From Lutjanus erythropterus (lineage: Eukaryota; Chordata; Actinopteri; Lutjaniformes; Lutjanidae): a stretch of 64,000 bases of DNA. Shown piece after piece: positions 1 through 11,862 of the stretch; the stretch's first letter is position 1; every line of letters starts with the position of its first letter. Position numbers and translations under genes: made by a program. The notes beneath the pieces were generated by a model. The model was not told the origin of the DNA. It worked only from the letters and a program-made list of their open reading frames with translations, and made no database searches. The DNA lies in the NCBI GenBank assembly GCA_020091685.1, contig CM034591.1, positions 12,906,833 through 12,970,832 of the forward strand, given 5' to 3'.

Positions 1-64
1 TTATAGCTGTTAGGTTTGCTATCAGAGATCACATTATTGCAACATGATAAAGTAAGTATATGTT

Positions 65-94
65 TAAGTAAGTAAGTAAGTAAGTAAGTAAGTA
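65..94. repeat. (AAGT)n microsatellite
   Basis: About eight uninterrupted AAGT units. Confidence 0.95.
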
Positions 95-929
95 TTATTA
101 TAGTCTATCAGAATACTCTGTGTTGCACTAGACTGTTTTTATTATTTGTGTATTTAATTTTGTTGTAATTTGAGCTAGAGGAGAGCTATAATTCACATCC
201 ACAAGATGAAGATGAAAGAACAGCTACTTTTTCTTTGTGTGACACAATATCAAATGCAACATGATAAATTCAAATGTTTAAGAGACAATACACATCTGCC
301 ATGACGAACAGCTTATTTAAAAGTGCCGTATTCATGATCGCAGTCTTACTATGTCACTTTCTCCAGGGGTCAGCGATGGAGCGATCAATCCAGTTTGGAA
401 TCTTTCTGACACTTCTGTCTGTAGTTGGGATATATTTTCGGCTCTCCGCTGTTGGGACTGGCAACACAGTTGAAGGTGCTTGATGAAATCTATTCTCCTT
501 ATCAGTGTGGCTGTGCAGTACAAACAATGGTAATGTGGGCATTTTCTGCACTGCAGTCCGCATCTGTAGACCGTGTGCTCTGAAATATGAACAACACGTT
601 TAATTATTAATAAATTAGTTATGAGTCATTTTGCTGACACTGTTAATTAATTACAACATGTAAAAACATTACCTCCAGCGTATATGGCTCTCCTTATATG
701 ATTGTCCAAATGAAGCAAAGTTCTAGAGTACTTTGAAGGTTTGAAAAAAGCTGGTGAACAAAATGGACAATGATATCGCCTCGGAGTGCAGCAGCTGCAT
801 TTTTGCAGAGGAGGAATGACACATCCCTTCTGGATAGTTATATGAACCTGGAATTGATAATAAAGTAATTAGTAATAAAACTTTGGCATCTGCACTTGTA
901 CACAACTTACTGAGATTAGTTAAAGAGCG

Positions 930-1500
930 TCTTGTTGTCTGCAATGATTGTGAGTGAAATGCAGCTCATTTAAAGTGTAAGTTACTGGAGACAGGTAGAT
1001 TCAATATTGATTGTAATGAATGCACATTTTGTAAAACAGAAATAGAGACAAATAAACATCTGATGTTCTCTTGTAATACATGTAATTTACATTGGGATGA
1101 TTTTCACAATTGGGTATTAACCAATAATTTGATTTCCAAGTCCTGACTTATAGTAATATTATGAGATTTGGTTTCACACTGGAGGACAGAAAATTTGAGC
1201 TTTTCTCTTTGAAAATAAGTTGATAATACTCGCCAGATGTTTTCTACACAAATTTAAATTTTTAAAAACATCCCACCTTTCAATACTTAAAACAGTTGTA
1301 TCTTTATTTAGATTCATAGAAACTGCTTAGATCTAGGAAAGCCATATTTCAGTTGTGTCATTATTTGCACCCCAGAAAGGACAAGAAATAGATTTAACTT
1401 TGTATTATATAATATTTTATTCCTTGGTTTGCTTACTTTCTATCATTTTTGTTTTGTATTTGTTAATATTTCATTATGATTGTATTTGCTCAGTCTTAAA
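930..1500 (+). mobile_element. decayed 3' end of an L1-like LINE
   Basis: Translation of 1012-1074 gives a CxxCxxC...HxxxxC cysteine/histidine cluster (CNECTFC ... HLMFSC), typical of the C-terminus of L1-class reverse transcriptase proteins. It is preceded by KLLETGRFNID and followed by frameshifted segments of the same C-terminal region. Multiple stops show it is dead. The 5' part of the element is absent. Confidence 0.6.
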
Positions 1501-2068
1501 CTGTGCTTTCCTTCCTTAACATGACTAATGCAAAGAAACATCAACACAACAATATACTGGTAAGTTTTTTTTGTTTGCACCTTCAGTTTGAGTTAGATTT
1601 AACGCTATATATAAGCCTTTAGTGGTGGCTAGCCTTGCTAACTGTTTACAGCGGTTGCTGCTGAACTGATGTGATTTTTCTGTCGTCGAAAAAATGTTTT
1701 CCTCAAACACTTTTTTCAGATTGAAGTTATTAACTTAAGATCTCCTGAATGACTGATCAATGCTTTGGAGTAAAGTTAAGAATTAACACCAGCAAATACA
1801 CATTATAATGATCAGCGCTCGTTAGCTAGCTAAGATAGCTAACTAGGTTAGTTAGACAATTAGCTAACGGTAATAGCTTTGCAAGTCAACTTCTCTGAGG
1901 TATTTAGTCAACTACATGGCTGAAAAGAGAATAACACGAGCGTCAGTTAGTTATAAAGAGTATAATCGTTGTTGTTCGTTCATGTATTTGCTTACATTTA
2001 ACTGCTGATCACTGTCCATCGTCTCCATTTATACCATGAATTTTCTTTTGTTTTTATTCAGGTTTTTG

Positions 2069-2147
2069 ATTCTTCTTCTTCTTTTTCCTTCGTCTTCGTC
2101 TTCTTCTTCTTCTGCTTCTTCTCCGCCTCCTTCTTCTTCTTCTACGT
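2069..2147. repeat. CTT/TTC-rich polypyrimidine tract
   Basis: Imperfect run of CTT units with interspersed CG-containing interruptions, nearly pure pyrimidine on the plus strand for about 80 bp. Confidence 0.85.
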
Positions 2148-4489
2148 TTTACTCATTAGCGGTTAGCGAGCTTAAAGGAGCATTAGCGCCGCCTGCCGAA
2201 GAAGGAAAATAAATCGTTTCGACTACTTTTTGTCAAATCTTTCAATCTCACAGATGCTTTATTCTCTTATTCCAATTTTTTTATGACGTGGTTAGTCAGT
2301 TTGTTCCAAATGGCTTCGTTTTATCGTTTTCTGTGTCTATTTTAATTCGTTTTTTTTAAATATCAGCAGGTTCCCAATCAAAAACCATCTGATTACACTG
2401 ATTTAATAAATGGAACTACTTATTGATTTAGTTCATATTTGACACAATATGAATATAAACCGTGACTTTCCTAAAATAACAAGTATGTATGGGGTTTTTT
2501 CAGATTATATTAATCACATAAAACTAAACTATCATTTTGATTTGATGGTCATTTCTTACATCATTCCTTCCCAACCTATAGGACACAAATACTGAAAACC
2601 AGCTAATAAAAAGTATGTACATTAAATGAAAAATTTCCAACACAATTACGTCTTTGATGTTCCCGTGCACCTTTAAACTGCATTATACTAAAAAAGGATC
2701 TCCTATCCAGTGAAATAAAATAAAAATGTGTTGCATTTTACAGGTTTGTTGCCCTCTTCAAAATCATTCCCTTGACAGCTGACCTCTAACTAGTTTTTGC
2801 AGAGCTGGTTAATCTCGTCTGTCCAGCTTTTGAGTATATTGCATTCCCAAAATTAGCTGCCAAAAACATGTCCAACTGCAACTTTTCAGTAACAAAATTC
2901 CCGCACTTCAACACAAGCAGATTTTTCTTCAGGCTACATTCAGCGCATTTCTGTCATTCTTTTGAAGGGATAGTGAAATCCAAGCACTATTCTTATCAGC
3001 CTGGTAATTCTCTTGGAGATATTGCACATGACTAAACTGACTTAAATTAGGCCCCGTTTTAACATAAAATAAAATAAGAAGATCATCATCAGAACATGAG
3101 AAAAAAGCAGTTACACTTGCAAATGCATGCAGTACCTTCAATATTTTGTTTTAACACTTCAGAAAGTCATAGAAAAACACAGAGGATCACATTGTTGTCA
3201 CATACAGGGAGAATTCAGTCACTTCCTGGGATGCTTACGTTTGAGCTGTTTCTTAGAATCTTTCTTTACCGTCATTGCATTCTCATGCTGTCTTTTGTTA
3301 ATGCGTGTGTGAAAAAACAATCTGTCTTTTGCATTTATCTGGAGGGGGCTTAAGCAAGAGAGCTTTATTATTTAATTTCTTTACTTTTGCCACCAGTAGC
3401 ATCTTAAACTCATCTCAACTTTATCAGCACTTTTCATACAATTGTGGCCCCAGGTGCTTCACATCGCTAAATTAAAACAACACAGACAGGAAACAAGAAG
3501 AAACAAACAAACAAAAAAGAATAATAATGATAAAAAATAAATAAATTTGCATGAATAAAATTTTACCAATAAAATGTAATTAGCAAATAGATAAGTCAGT
3601 AGAGTGATAAAATAATGTATAAAAGAAGGTTTAAGCTTAAAAGATAAAGGTTGTAACATTACTCCTAATTAAAAATTAAAAGCCCTGTTAGAAAGGCAGG
3701 TCTTTGCAATCAAGCGTGCATCTTTTTTTGCAGAGTAAAAGATATTAAACTGAATATATTGCATGAAACAAACTGCGTGAGGGAACATGTGTGTCTCTCT
3801 CTCTTGACAGAAACAGAGGTTTAGTCACAGCCAGCAGATGGCAGTCAGATGTTTGGATGTTTTCAGTCAACAATGAGAACAGAACAAAATGTGCAGAGAC
3901 TACTGGACTGTATCAGCTCTCTCAGTCATGTTACAAATACACAACTTTAGAGAAGCTACTAGAAAAGTTGTCCGTGATTATCCTGATGTAACCTGATACA
4001 TCACACGGTCAAATTAGGTAGTAAAATTTTTGGTTTTCTGACTCCGCTGTGAACAAACACCAGTCATGCATAAAATGTGGTAATTCTGGAGATACGACCA
4101 GACTAAATGTGAAGAATGCAGGCTGACACTAATGTGACTTCTGAAAATCTGAGGTGAAATGTGAAGACTGGAGGCTGAAGGAAGAAAAAAAGTCAGTGAG
4201 GAACACAGTGTACAGTCACTGCAGTATGTCCACAGTCCCTGCAGGACCTCTCAGGTCTATGAGACATTCATATGTGGAGTGGGACAGTGTAATATTTGCT
4301 GTGCGGCTGATTCAGCGCTTCAGCTCTTATTAGGTTCACGTCAGGAAACAAAGTGAAAAAAATCTTCACTTATGAAACCAGTCATGGCTGAATTCCAGTA
4401 CTGTAAACTTCAGTTCACAGGGATATTTCAGAGGACACAACCTTTTCCCTGACTTAATTGTTAAGATGCAAAATGTCCCAAGATCCCTC

Positions 4490-5655
4490 AAAAGGATAGC
4501 TTGATTATTTAGATTTGTGATATTTATCCATAATCAGCGTATTACCTGCAGTAGATGGCAGTTGACACGCCCCCTACTGTGGACAGGGTCAGCAAAAACG
4601 TGTTCTAGCCACTTTAAAAAAGGTCTACCTGAATAAATCAATATCGGTTTAAGTGTACACTAAATTTTGAATATTTTCACTGCTTTTTCCTCAACATCAG
4701 GCAGTCTTTTCCAACAGGAAAGCGCCGTTGTTTAAGCCAAATATTGCTCTCTCCAAACCAACCAAACTCCATTTGCAAAATCAGTAATTTTACCTCACAG
4801 AACACAGGAGTCGCTAATCTACCACTGACTTGATCAGTTGGTTTGTTTGGGTTGTTGTGTGGCTTCTGTGTTTGAAAAGGTCTGTTTTGATCCATCAAAG
4901 TCGCACAGTGACACAAACTAGCTAACAGATCGAGGCAGTGGTAAACCAGCAACTCACATGCTTTGGAAGGTAAAATGATTGTTTCTGCCAAAGGAGTCTG
5001 GTTGAGCAAGAGAGAGAGATATTCGGCTTATACTGTGACAGACATACATTATTATTAATACACACATTAAAAGTTAGGAATGAATTTTTAATGTACTGTG
5101 TACTGTACTTTGTATGCACTAATTTCCCGAAGCAGAGACAAACTCTAGAGTGTTCTCAGTTGTTGCATGGTGGGAATTATTAACAGTGTGCCACAGCAAA
5201 GGCCCTGATGGATTGATGCCTTTTTCCCCTCCCACCTGGGAACTTTGCCTCTGGTTGGTTAGTGTTTGTTGCCTCTGTTGGTTACTTTGGTTGTAGGGGC
5301 TATTTTGCATGGTTATGAATGTTGGTGTGCCTTGAGATTTTGGCTTTGCCTTTGGCGTGCCTTGGCAGAGAAAGTTTGAAAACCGCTGGCTTATATAACG
5401 GGAATTTCCCGTTGGGAAAGGCTGTGTGATGGCAAGGTAAAGCAGTGAAAATATTCTAAATATAGTGTATATTTAAACTGACACTGATTTGCTGCTAACA
5501 GTGTTCACAGTACATTGTTTAGAGTCCATGCTGGTATCTTCTCTGCTTCTCCATACTGGGGGCGAGTCGACTGCCATCTACTGTAGGTAAAACACCGACT
5601 ATGGATAAGAACCTCATACCGCCCCACTTCAAAGAACCTGAACTATTCCTTTAAA
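4490..5655. mobile_element. MITE with long inverted repeats
   Basis: The left arm (about 4490-4730) and right arm (about 5410-5655) are inverted complements of each other for some 200 bp. Matching landmarks are CAGTAGATGGCAGT on the left (4549 on) against ACTGCCATCTACTG on the right (5570 on), and an ATATTTTCACTGCTTT block in both arms. The ends carry AAAGGATAG / CTATTCCTTT. A related copy lies in afg2b intron 8 (57893-58243). No transposase is encoded. Confidence 0.7.
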
Positions 5656-8600
5656 TGATCGACTTCCTGCTCAGAGTGTCATTCTGTCCACCGTGTTCAG
5701 ATTACAAAAAATATTAATAATTAAGGAACTTATTTAAAAAGTATTTTTACATCACAGAAAATAAAACCATGTTAACAGTGATTCATATTATAATCCTTAA
5801 AATTATTTTTTTTTTTTCACTAGAATCAACTGGCAGTCCAAATACAAACCTTACTGGGGCCAACTTAAGACCATGGGCCCCACTTTGAGCAGCCCTGGAC
5901 TATTTAGATTTGTAAATTACACATAATGGTCATATAGAGAGACTAAACAGCTGCAGTAGCAGTCAGGAAGCGTCATGTGTGAAAGCTATAATACAAGTAT
6001 ACACATTCAGGAGGATGTCCAATCAAATCCACAGTAATAAAATTTGTTGAAAGGAAGCAGATGCACGCTCAGACCTCCACACCCTCGACTGAAAGCACGT
6101 GACACAAAAATCCAAAACACTAATAAAGACATTCATTAAACTCACAGAAAGTTAAACCAGCTGTTTAACCTGGAAAAAGAAAAGAGCAGACAGCGCCATT
6201 ATATAAACACTTTTTTTTTTTTGCAAAACTGAAACAAAATAAAAGCCTGGATTGAAAATTGGATCAAATAACAGACAATTACACAAATTATGTTTCGGTC
6301 TGGTTAGGTTTAGACCATATAAAGCACTTTTAGCTCCATCTTGCATGAAAAATGTTATTCAGTGTCTTATTATTACTTGAAAAAAAACAACAAAAATGTT
6401 AATTTTTACACTCTGGGTTAAATTAGTCATTTTATTCTGACATGTTAGGGCCAATTTTAGAATGTGTCATGTATGTTTTTCCATTTTACGCCATTAAATA
6501 CTTATTCATGCCATCTTACGTCATCATTTTGTATTAATACTTCACCATCCCTGAGTGATTCACAACCAACCCAGCAGCACATAAATAATAAAAACGAGCT
6601 CCACCTTTAACAGCTGCTACATTAAAGTAATGCACATTAATGCAGAAATTTTATTCTGAAATGAACCATAATGAGCTCTTTTACTTTTAATACTTAAAGT
6701 TAAGTTTAATGCTGATGCTTTTGTGCTTTGTTAAATAAGATTTTGAATGCAGGACTTTTAGTTTCTACACATTGGTACTGCTGCTTATAAGTAAAGGATT
6801 TGTGTTATTTCTTTTGCCACTATTTTACTTGATATAACAGTGGATTTTATCTTTCATCAGTTACACAACTACTGAACACCACCACATCAGAATTGCCCTT
6901 TGATATTCTAGATATTTAACTACCCAGTCATTGTTAAGCTACTAAAACTGCTTTGCCAAGTAACTGAAATATTGCATGAGGATATGGTGCAATAAAATCG
7001 AATTTGATCGTCCGAATCTCAATCGAATCAGAGGATATTACTTCATGTGACTTCGTGAGGAGGTGTAAGTGTAAAGACGACATTACACGCTTAAATCACG
7101 GGAGTGAGTGCGGGTGGGGATTCCTAGCAAAGGTTTTCAAAGGTCTTCTTCAACAAATTTGGTAATGGCATGAAAAACATGATTAGGCCTCCATGTTACA
7201 CTTTCCAAGAATCTCTCAGTCATATTTTAAAGGTGAAGGTATTGTCATGACATCACATGGAAGTCAAATGAGAAGGCAACAGCTGATATCAACTGTATAA
7301 CTAGACATGGAGGTTTTTTTTTTATTTTAGCCTGACCCAGTTGAAACATTATATTTAATTTAATCCATAAATATAAAGGTTTTTGTGCAGTCCGTGGTTC
7401 AAGAAATTCAAGAAAATCTCAGTTTCAGGCTCCAAATTGGCAGAACAAAGCTGAGTCAAACTATGAATAGAAATCTTACAAGCCGAACTGAATTCCACGC
7501 TTGGCGACTTCCTCTTCATAGTTGAGGTTCTCGAGGGTGTAAACCCAAACTTAAGCAATATTTTGGTGTAACCTCAGGAAACTGTGTCATGGAATTGGTT
7601 GGAGTTTCTAAACAAAACAGAGCGAGGTCAGCAGCTACAGGCTGGTGAAATAAACACCACAGCAATGTGTGTGTGCGTGCTGAAATATGTTGTCCTTTGT
7701 TTATTGTGCGTCGATGATTCAGACACTACATGAACTCTTTTTTTGTGGCATGTACTGACACCTTATCTCGTATATTGCAGGTATGCTGATAACACTGCTG
7801 AGCGAAAATTAATAAGGTGGAAAAATCTGACAGGTTAGCGGCACAATGCCCACAATGCAAAGGTGGCCCATATAGTAAAGATGTGTCTTTTCACGTCCCA
7901 GCAGTAAAGAGGCCATGTCTTCATATAGATTAGATAAGTTACTGACATGCTACCGACAATGACCTGCAAAAATCTAATCTCTGTTTTTGCAACTTTCTCT
8001 GTTTTACTATTTTGTGTGAATTGTTTGTTTACTTTTTCACAGTGTTTTCCATCTTTATATACAATATTTTATCTTGTGAGAATAAAGGTTTATTCTAGTA
8101 AGTGATGAGGAAAATTCAAATAAAAGTGGCACCAACACTAAAGGACTCAAAGTAAAGATCTTTTGCTGCAGAATGTGTTCAATCAGGAAAAAAACATGAG
8201 TTTTGCATATTATTAATAATTAATGATTCATCGATTCTTTGCATTTTCAGCTACCAGTTAAGGAAAATACACAAAATCTGAAACCCTATTTGGAGCTAAT
8301 TTTTATGGTTTATACTATAACAATGGATCATACTTTTTTACATCAGTCACACAAAGGACAAAATAAATAAATAAATAAAATAACTGTAAATAATAAATGC
8401 GGAAAATATTTATTATTAAAAATAGAAATAAAAAATAATATATTTTTCAAAATACATTTAATAAACATTTAGATGTATTTTATTTTTATGTTTTTGCATT
8501 TTATTTATACATTTAATTGTTCATGTTTAGATGTATGCTTATGTAATTTTTTGTCTCTCATAATTTGGCAAAGTGTCTTTGTCAGTCAGATAAATGTCGA

Positions 8601-8794
8601 GTAAGAAGTACTATATTTAAGACCAAAAATAGTTGAGTGCAACTATAGTAAAGCATAAATTAGAGTAAAGTACATGAAGTACTCTATTTTTCCATTTCTA
8701 GCGTTAAAAATTAAAATTACATCATGGGTTATGGTTAGGTTAGGAGAAGGCGGGGTGAGCCGAGGGAGGAAGTGGGCTGGAGCTGCGGTAACAC

Positions 8795-8890
8795 TCGCTT
8801 CTGATTGGCCGTTATGGGTTCTCCGAGGTGTTTAAATAGCCAATCAGGGCCCTCTCTCCAGTATGTGTAGAAGCTGCATTGATCTGACGG
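8795..8890 (+). promoter_or_regulatory. nmrk2 core promoter candidate
   Basis: About 230-310 bp upstream of the nmrk2 ATG lie an inverted CCAAT box (ATTGG at 8804-8808), a TATA-like TTTAAATA (8831-8838) and a direct CCAAT (8840-8844), preceded by GC-rich sequence from 8745. This arrangement predicts transcription starting near 8865-8890. The start site itself is inferred. Confidence 0.55.
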
Positions 8891-9114
8891 TTCTTTCTCG
8901 GTGGAAGACCGCGTCCGAGTGACAGCCCGTCTCTGCTCTCTTACCTTACTCACTTAATTCAAGTGCCATGGAGGAATCAAGTAGTTGACGTTTCCTGCTG
9001 CAACCTTCTCTTTTTAAGCTTTCTTCCCGTCTGATCATTGCGATCCCGAACCGGTTTATTGACGTTTTGACGAATTCTCAGCGGCTTTTTGACGAACTTT
9101 AACCATCCGAAAAC

Positions 9115-11511
9115 ATGAAGTACATCATTGGCATCGGCGGGTGAGTACAGCAGGATGAATGGGCTCGTGTCTACAGTGGAACCTTATTCTTGCGGAACTT
9201 CTCGCGAGAATTGTACACGTTGTTTATTAACGGTGCATGTTGTACTAACTAATTAATTCTTTATCGTAATAGTGCTGTAGTTATGATCTGCTGCCTTTTA
9301 GAGACAAAAAAAACATAATGCACAGATTAAAGGGAAAAAACATAAATTGGTTGAAATTAGTAACTCTCGCGAGATCGACTGCTTGTTTGGGGTTTCCTAT
9401 CCGGACACAGTCGATGAATGACTGGGAGCTAAGCTAGCCGGCTAACCGTACTGCTAGGCCGTAAAAGCCCGGCACACGTGGGGAGGGCGGTCATGACATC
9501 CGCAAAATTGTCGCTTCCTTTTTCTTGTAACTTGCTGTTTAAACTACGAATTAACCATATATGTCAGTGTTCATTTTACAGTTTCTGTTAACACGTTGAA
9601 TCCTCTCTGCTAATCAATAAACAGAGCTAAAGCTAACGGTTACAAGAATGTAATAAGAGACAAGTAAGCCCGCCATATGCCCAATTGACCCACCCTTCCA
9701 TCGATATAACGTAGTTATCTATGGCATAAATCAATTAAATGTGTATATTATGAGTTGTTATGTAAATACCTCATCTTAAGGTACCTAAAAATGTCTTCTA
9801 GCTGGTTTGTTTTGTTTTTAAATCGGCGTTAACTAATGTTAATATGCGAAATTGTCTTGGACAGTTACACGTGTACAACAATAGGAGTGCTGGAAAATGT
9901 TAAATGTTCAACACAACTGTCAAATGGATGGTTCAGTCAGGATTAAAAAAAATAAATAAATTCTGTCCACCACCAAATGTCTAGTGAATGTTCAAATTTT
10001 ACCACACACTCAGTAGACTACCATAGGGTTTTTTTGATTGGTGAATGAAGCAAATTTACCAGCTGCTTGCATATTTTACCAAGTGACTCGTGTTAATTTT
10101 GCTTCCTGGTTCCAGCCACTGTATTTCATGTGATGGTCTAATCATTAATATGTGGGTTGCATCATCCACCATTCATTCCCATTTATTGCTTTGTTCCATT
10201 CAGCGTAACCAACGGAGGCAAAACCACCCTCACCAACAGACTGATCAAGAACCTGCCCAACTGTTGTGTGGTACATCAGGATGACTTCTTCAAGGTGAGT
10301 CACATACATGCACACCCCCCTATGAATTTTGGATATTAACAAAAGGGATTGCTCTGAATAACACAAGGTGGTGGGGTGTTTAACACTTTGCTGCCTGTGT
10401 TACTGCTGTAGATACAGTTTGATCTAGTAGTGTGTAAAAACGCTATCTGAGCCTTCCATATAGTAGCGCACTAGTGGAATGTACCTGGGTACATCTTATC
10501 AATGTATGTTTCAGCCCCAAGATCAGATTGAAGTTGGTGAAGATGGCTTTAAGCAGTACGATGGTAAGCCTGGGTTTTTATGAAAGGGTTTGTTTGTGTG
10601 TGTATGTGTGCATTTGTGTGCGTGTTGTGTGTTTGCTGCTGCTTCAACGTTGTGTTTCATTTGTAATCTGCATGCAATATAGACAAACTTGAATACTAAA
10701 CATTTTTCTTACTTGTTCTTTGCAATTTTTCTACACGCTTTTCTCTTTCTTTGCTCTTCAGTCATTACTGCTCTGGACATGGACGCCATGATGAGTACGA
10801 TCTACGCATGGTTGGAGAACCCAGTGAAGTTTGAGAAGTCTCATGGCGTTAATAACACCCTGGATACCGAGATCATCGAAAAGTCCGAACACAAGGAGGA
10901 TGAGGAGACTCACATCCTTATTGTGGAGGGCTTCCTGCTTTACACCTACGGGTAAGAACAATGTGTGCTTATCACATTTTTGTTAGTGTTGTTCTCATAG
11001 TAAAAAATGGGAAGTTAATTTTTCTCTGCTCCTGCAGACCTTTGATCGACGTGCTGAATCAGCGTTACTTTATTTCCATCCCATATGAAGAATGCAAAAA
11101 GAGGAGGTGGTAAGTGTTCAGACACTTTACGTAACTGGTGTTTATGGTTTGCTCTATTGTTTAATTATTATTGTATGTAATTGGTGTTATGTGTTTTTTC
11201 TGCAGCTCTAGGAATTACACGGTGCCAGACCCCCCCGGCCTCTTTGATGGCCACGTCTGGCCCATGTACCTGAAACACAAGAACATCATGGAGTCATCAA
11301 GAGTTGATGTCTGTAAGTCTGAGTGCATATTTTTAATTGCTACTTATTTTGCATGAAACTAAATTATTTATTTGAATGAGATAAAAAGTTTCTCCTGTTG
11401 ATTAAATGTGTGTGTGCTATTACAGTGCAGCTAGATGGAACCAAGTCAAAGGAGCAGCTCTTCAACTTTGTCTACGGCGACATCCTGAACAACATCCAGA
11501 AGTCTCTTTAA
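9115..11511 (+). CDS. nmrk2: nicotinamide riboside kinase 2
   Basis: Phosphorylates nicotinamide riboside to NMN in the salvage route to NAD+; the mammalian orthologue is muscle-enriched (also called MIBP). Seven coding exons, all with GT-AG introns and consistent phase: 9115-9140, 10204-10294, 10515-10563, 10762-10951, 11038-11109, 11206-11312, 11426-11511; 621 bp, 206 aa. The P-loop GVTNGGKT spans residues 9-16, split by intron 1. HQDDFFKP follows at 33-40, with the Asp that acts as catalytic base in this kinase family. The later exons carry the [17 protein letters not shown] stretch typical of NRK proteins. The first ATG (9115) follows a short leader and gives the conserved N-terminus MKYIIGIGG. 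The C-terminus is shorter than in human NMRK2 (about 230 aa). The sequence resembles NMRK2 more than NMRK1. Intron 1 begins with an unusual repeat (9167-9409). Confidence 0.95.
9167..9409 (+). repeat. TCTCGCGAGA-bearing repeat, copy A (nmrk2 intron 1)
   Basis: Starts 26 bp after the nmrk2 exon 1 donor. Opens with GTGTCTACAGTGGAACC and closes with GGTTTCCTATCCGGACACAG, an imperfect inverted terminal match. Perfect TCTCGCGAGA sites lie near both ends (9200-9209 and 9365-9374). The interior aligns with copies B and C, including the shared GTTGTAC/GCACAAACTAAT and lysine-codon-like A-rich tracts. The family name is not known to me. Confidence 0.8.
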
Positions 11512-11520
11512 CCAACAAAG

Positions 11521-11606
11521 GTAAACAAAGAATCTCACTGTCCTCTTACAGAATGTTTCTATTCAAATGTAAGTTTCTGATCATTTTTTTTTTCTCTTTA
11601 TTACAG
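11521..11606 (+). other. nmrk2: probable 3' UTR intron of nmrk2
   Basis: A good donor (AAAG/gtaaac, after 11520) and acceptor (polypyrimidine tract, ttacag, exon resuming at 11607) lie directly after the stop codon at 11509-11511. The stop is only 9 nt before the junction, so the spliced transcript should not trigger nonsense-mediated decay. Confidence 0.55.
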
Positions 11607-11856
11607 GTCATTATGATCGGCTAAAAGGAGCATATACTCAGCCTGCAAGCAGAAGACCGCCTTGCCTTAAAGTTTCTACCTGGCAGCTCATCTAGCTGAC
11701 TGCTATGATTTTAAGGATATGTAAATGTTTAACTTGACGGCATCAAATGCTGGCATGATTTTTATATCGACCATATTTATTGCTTTGTTACAGCGTACAC
11801 TCCAAAGAGAGTTGATGGATGTGTTCAGAGGATGGTTGCACCAGTTGCATTATGTC

Positions 11857-11862
11857 AATAAA
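11857..11862 (+). terminator. poly(A) signal of nmrk2
   Basis: Canonical AATAAA about 345 bp after the nmrk2 stop, followed by a GT-rich stretch (gtgctcttgtgatt) near 11880, as expected for a cleavage site. Confidence 0.7.

Larger units (their letters stand above)
1..8744. other. gene-free left flank, repeat-rich
   Basis: No exon chain with protein similarity was found on either strand. Contents recognised: an (AAGT)n microsatellite near the left edge, LINE debris (about 930-1500), a pyrimidine-rich CTT tract (2069-2147), a long-inverted-repeat MITE (4490-5655) and AT-rich low-complexity DNA (8340-8520). A small patch at 1790-2215 with GCTAGC-type repeats and CpGs resembles first-exon flanks in this window, but no transcript can be inferred. 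Confidence 0.6.

Noticed and set aside
274-483. 69-codon plus-strand frame with a hydrophobic stretch
   Set aside because: Looks like a membrane peptide by composition, but no splice sites, leader or family features support it. Retroelement debris on the opposite strand was also considered and could not be shown.
1790-2215. CpG- and GCTAGC-rich patch resembling a first-exon region
   Set aside because: No open frame or splice donor that could be tied to a gene; it might belong to a gene outside the window, but nothing here supports it.
4677-5009. 110-codon minus-strand frame
   Set aside because: Falls within the long-inverted-repeat MITE and has no recognisable domain.
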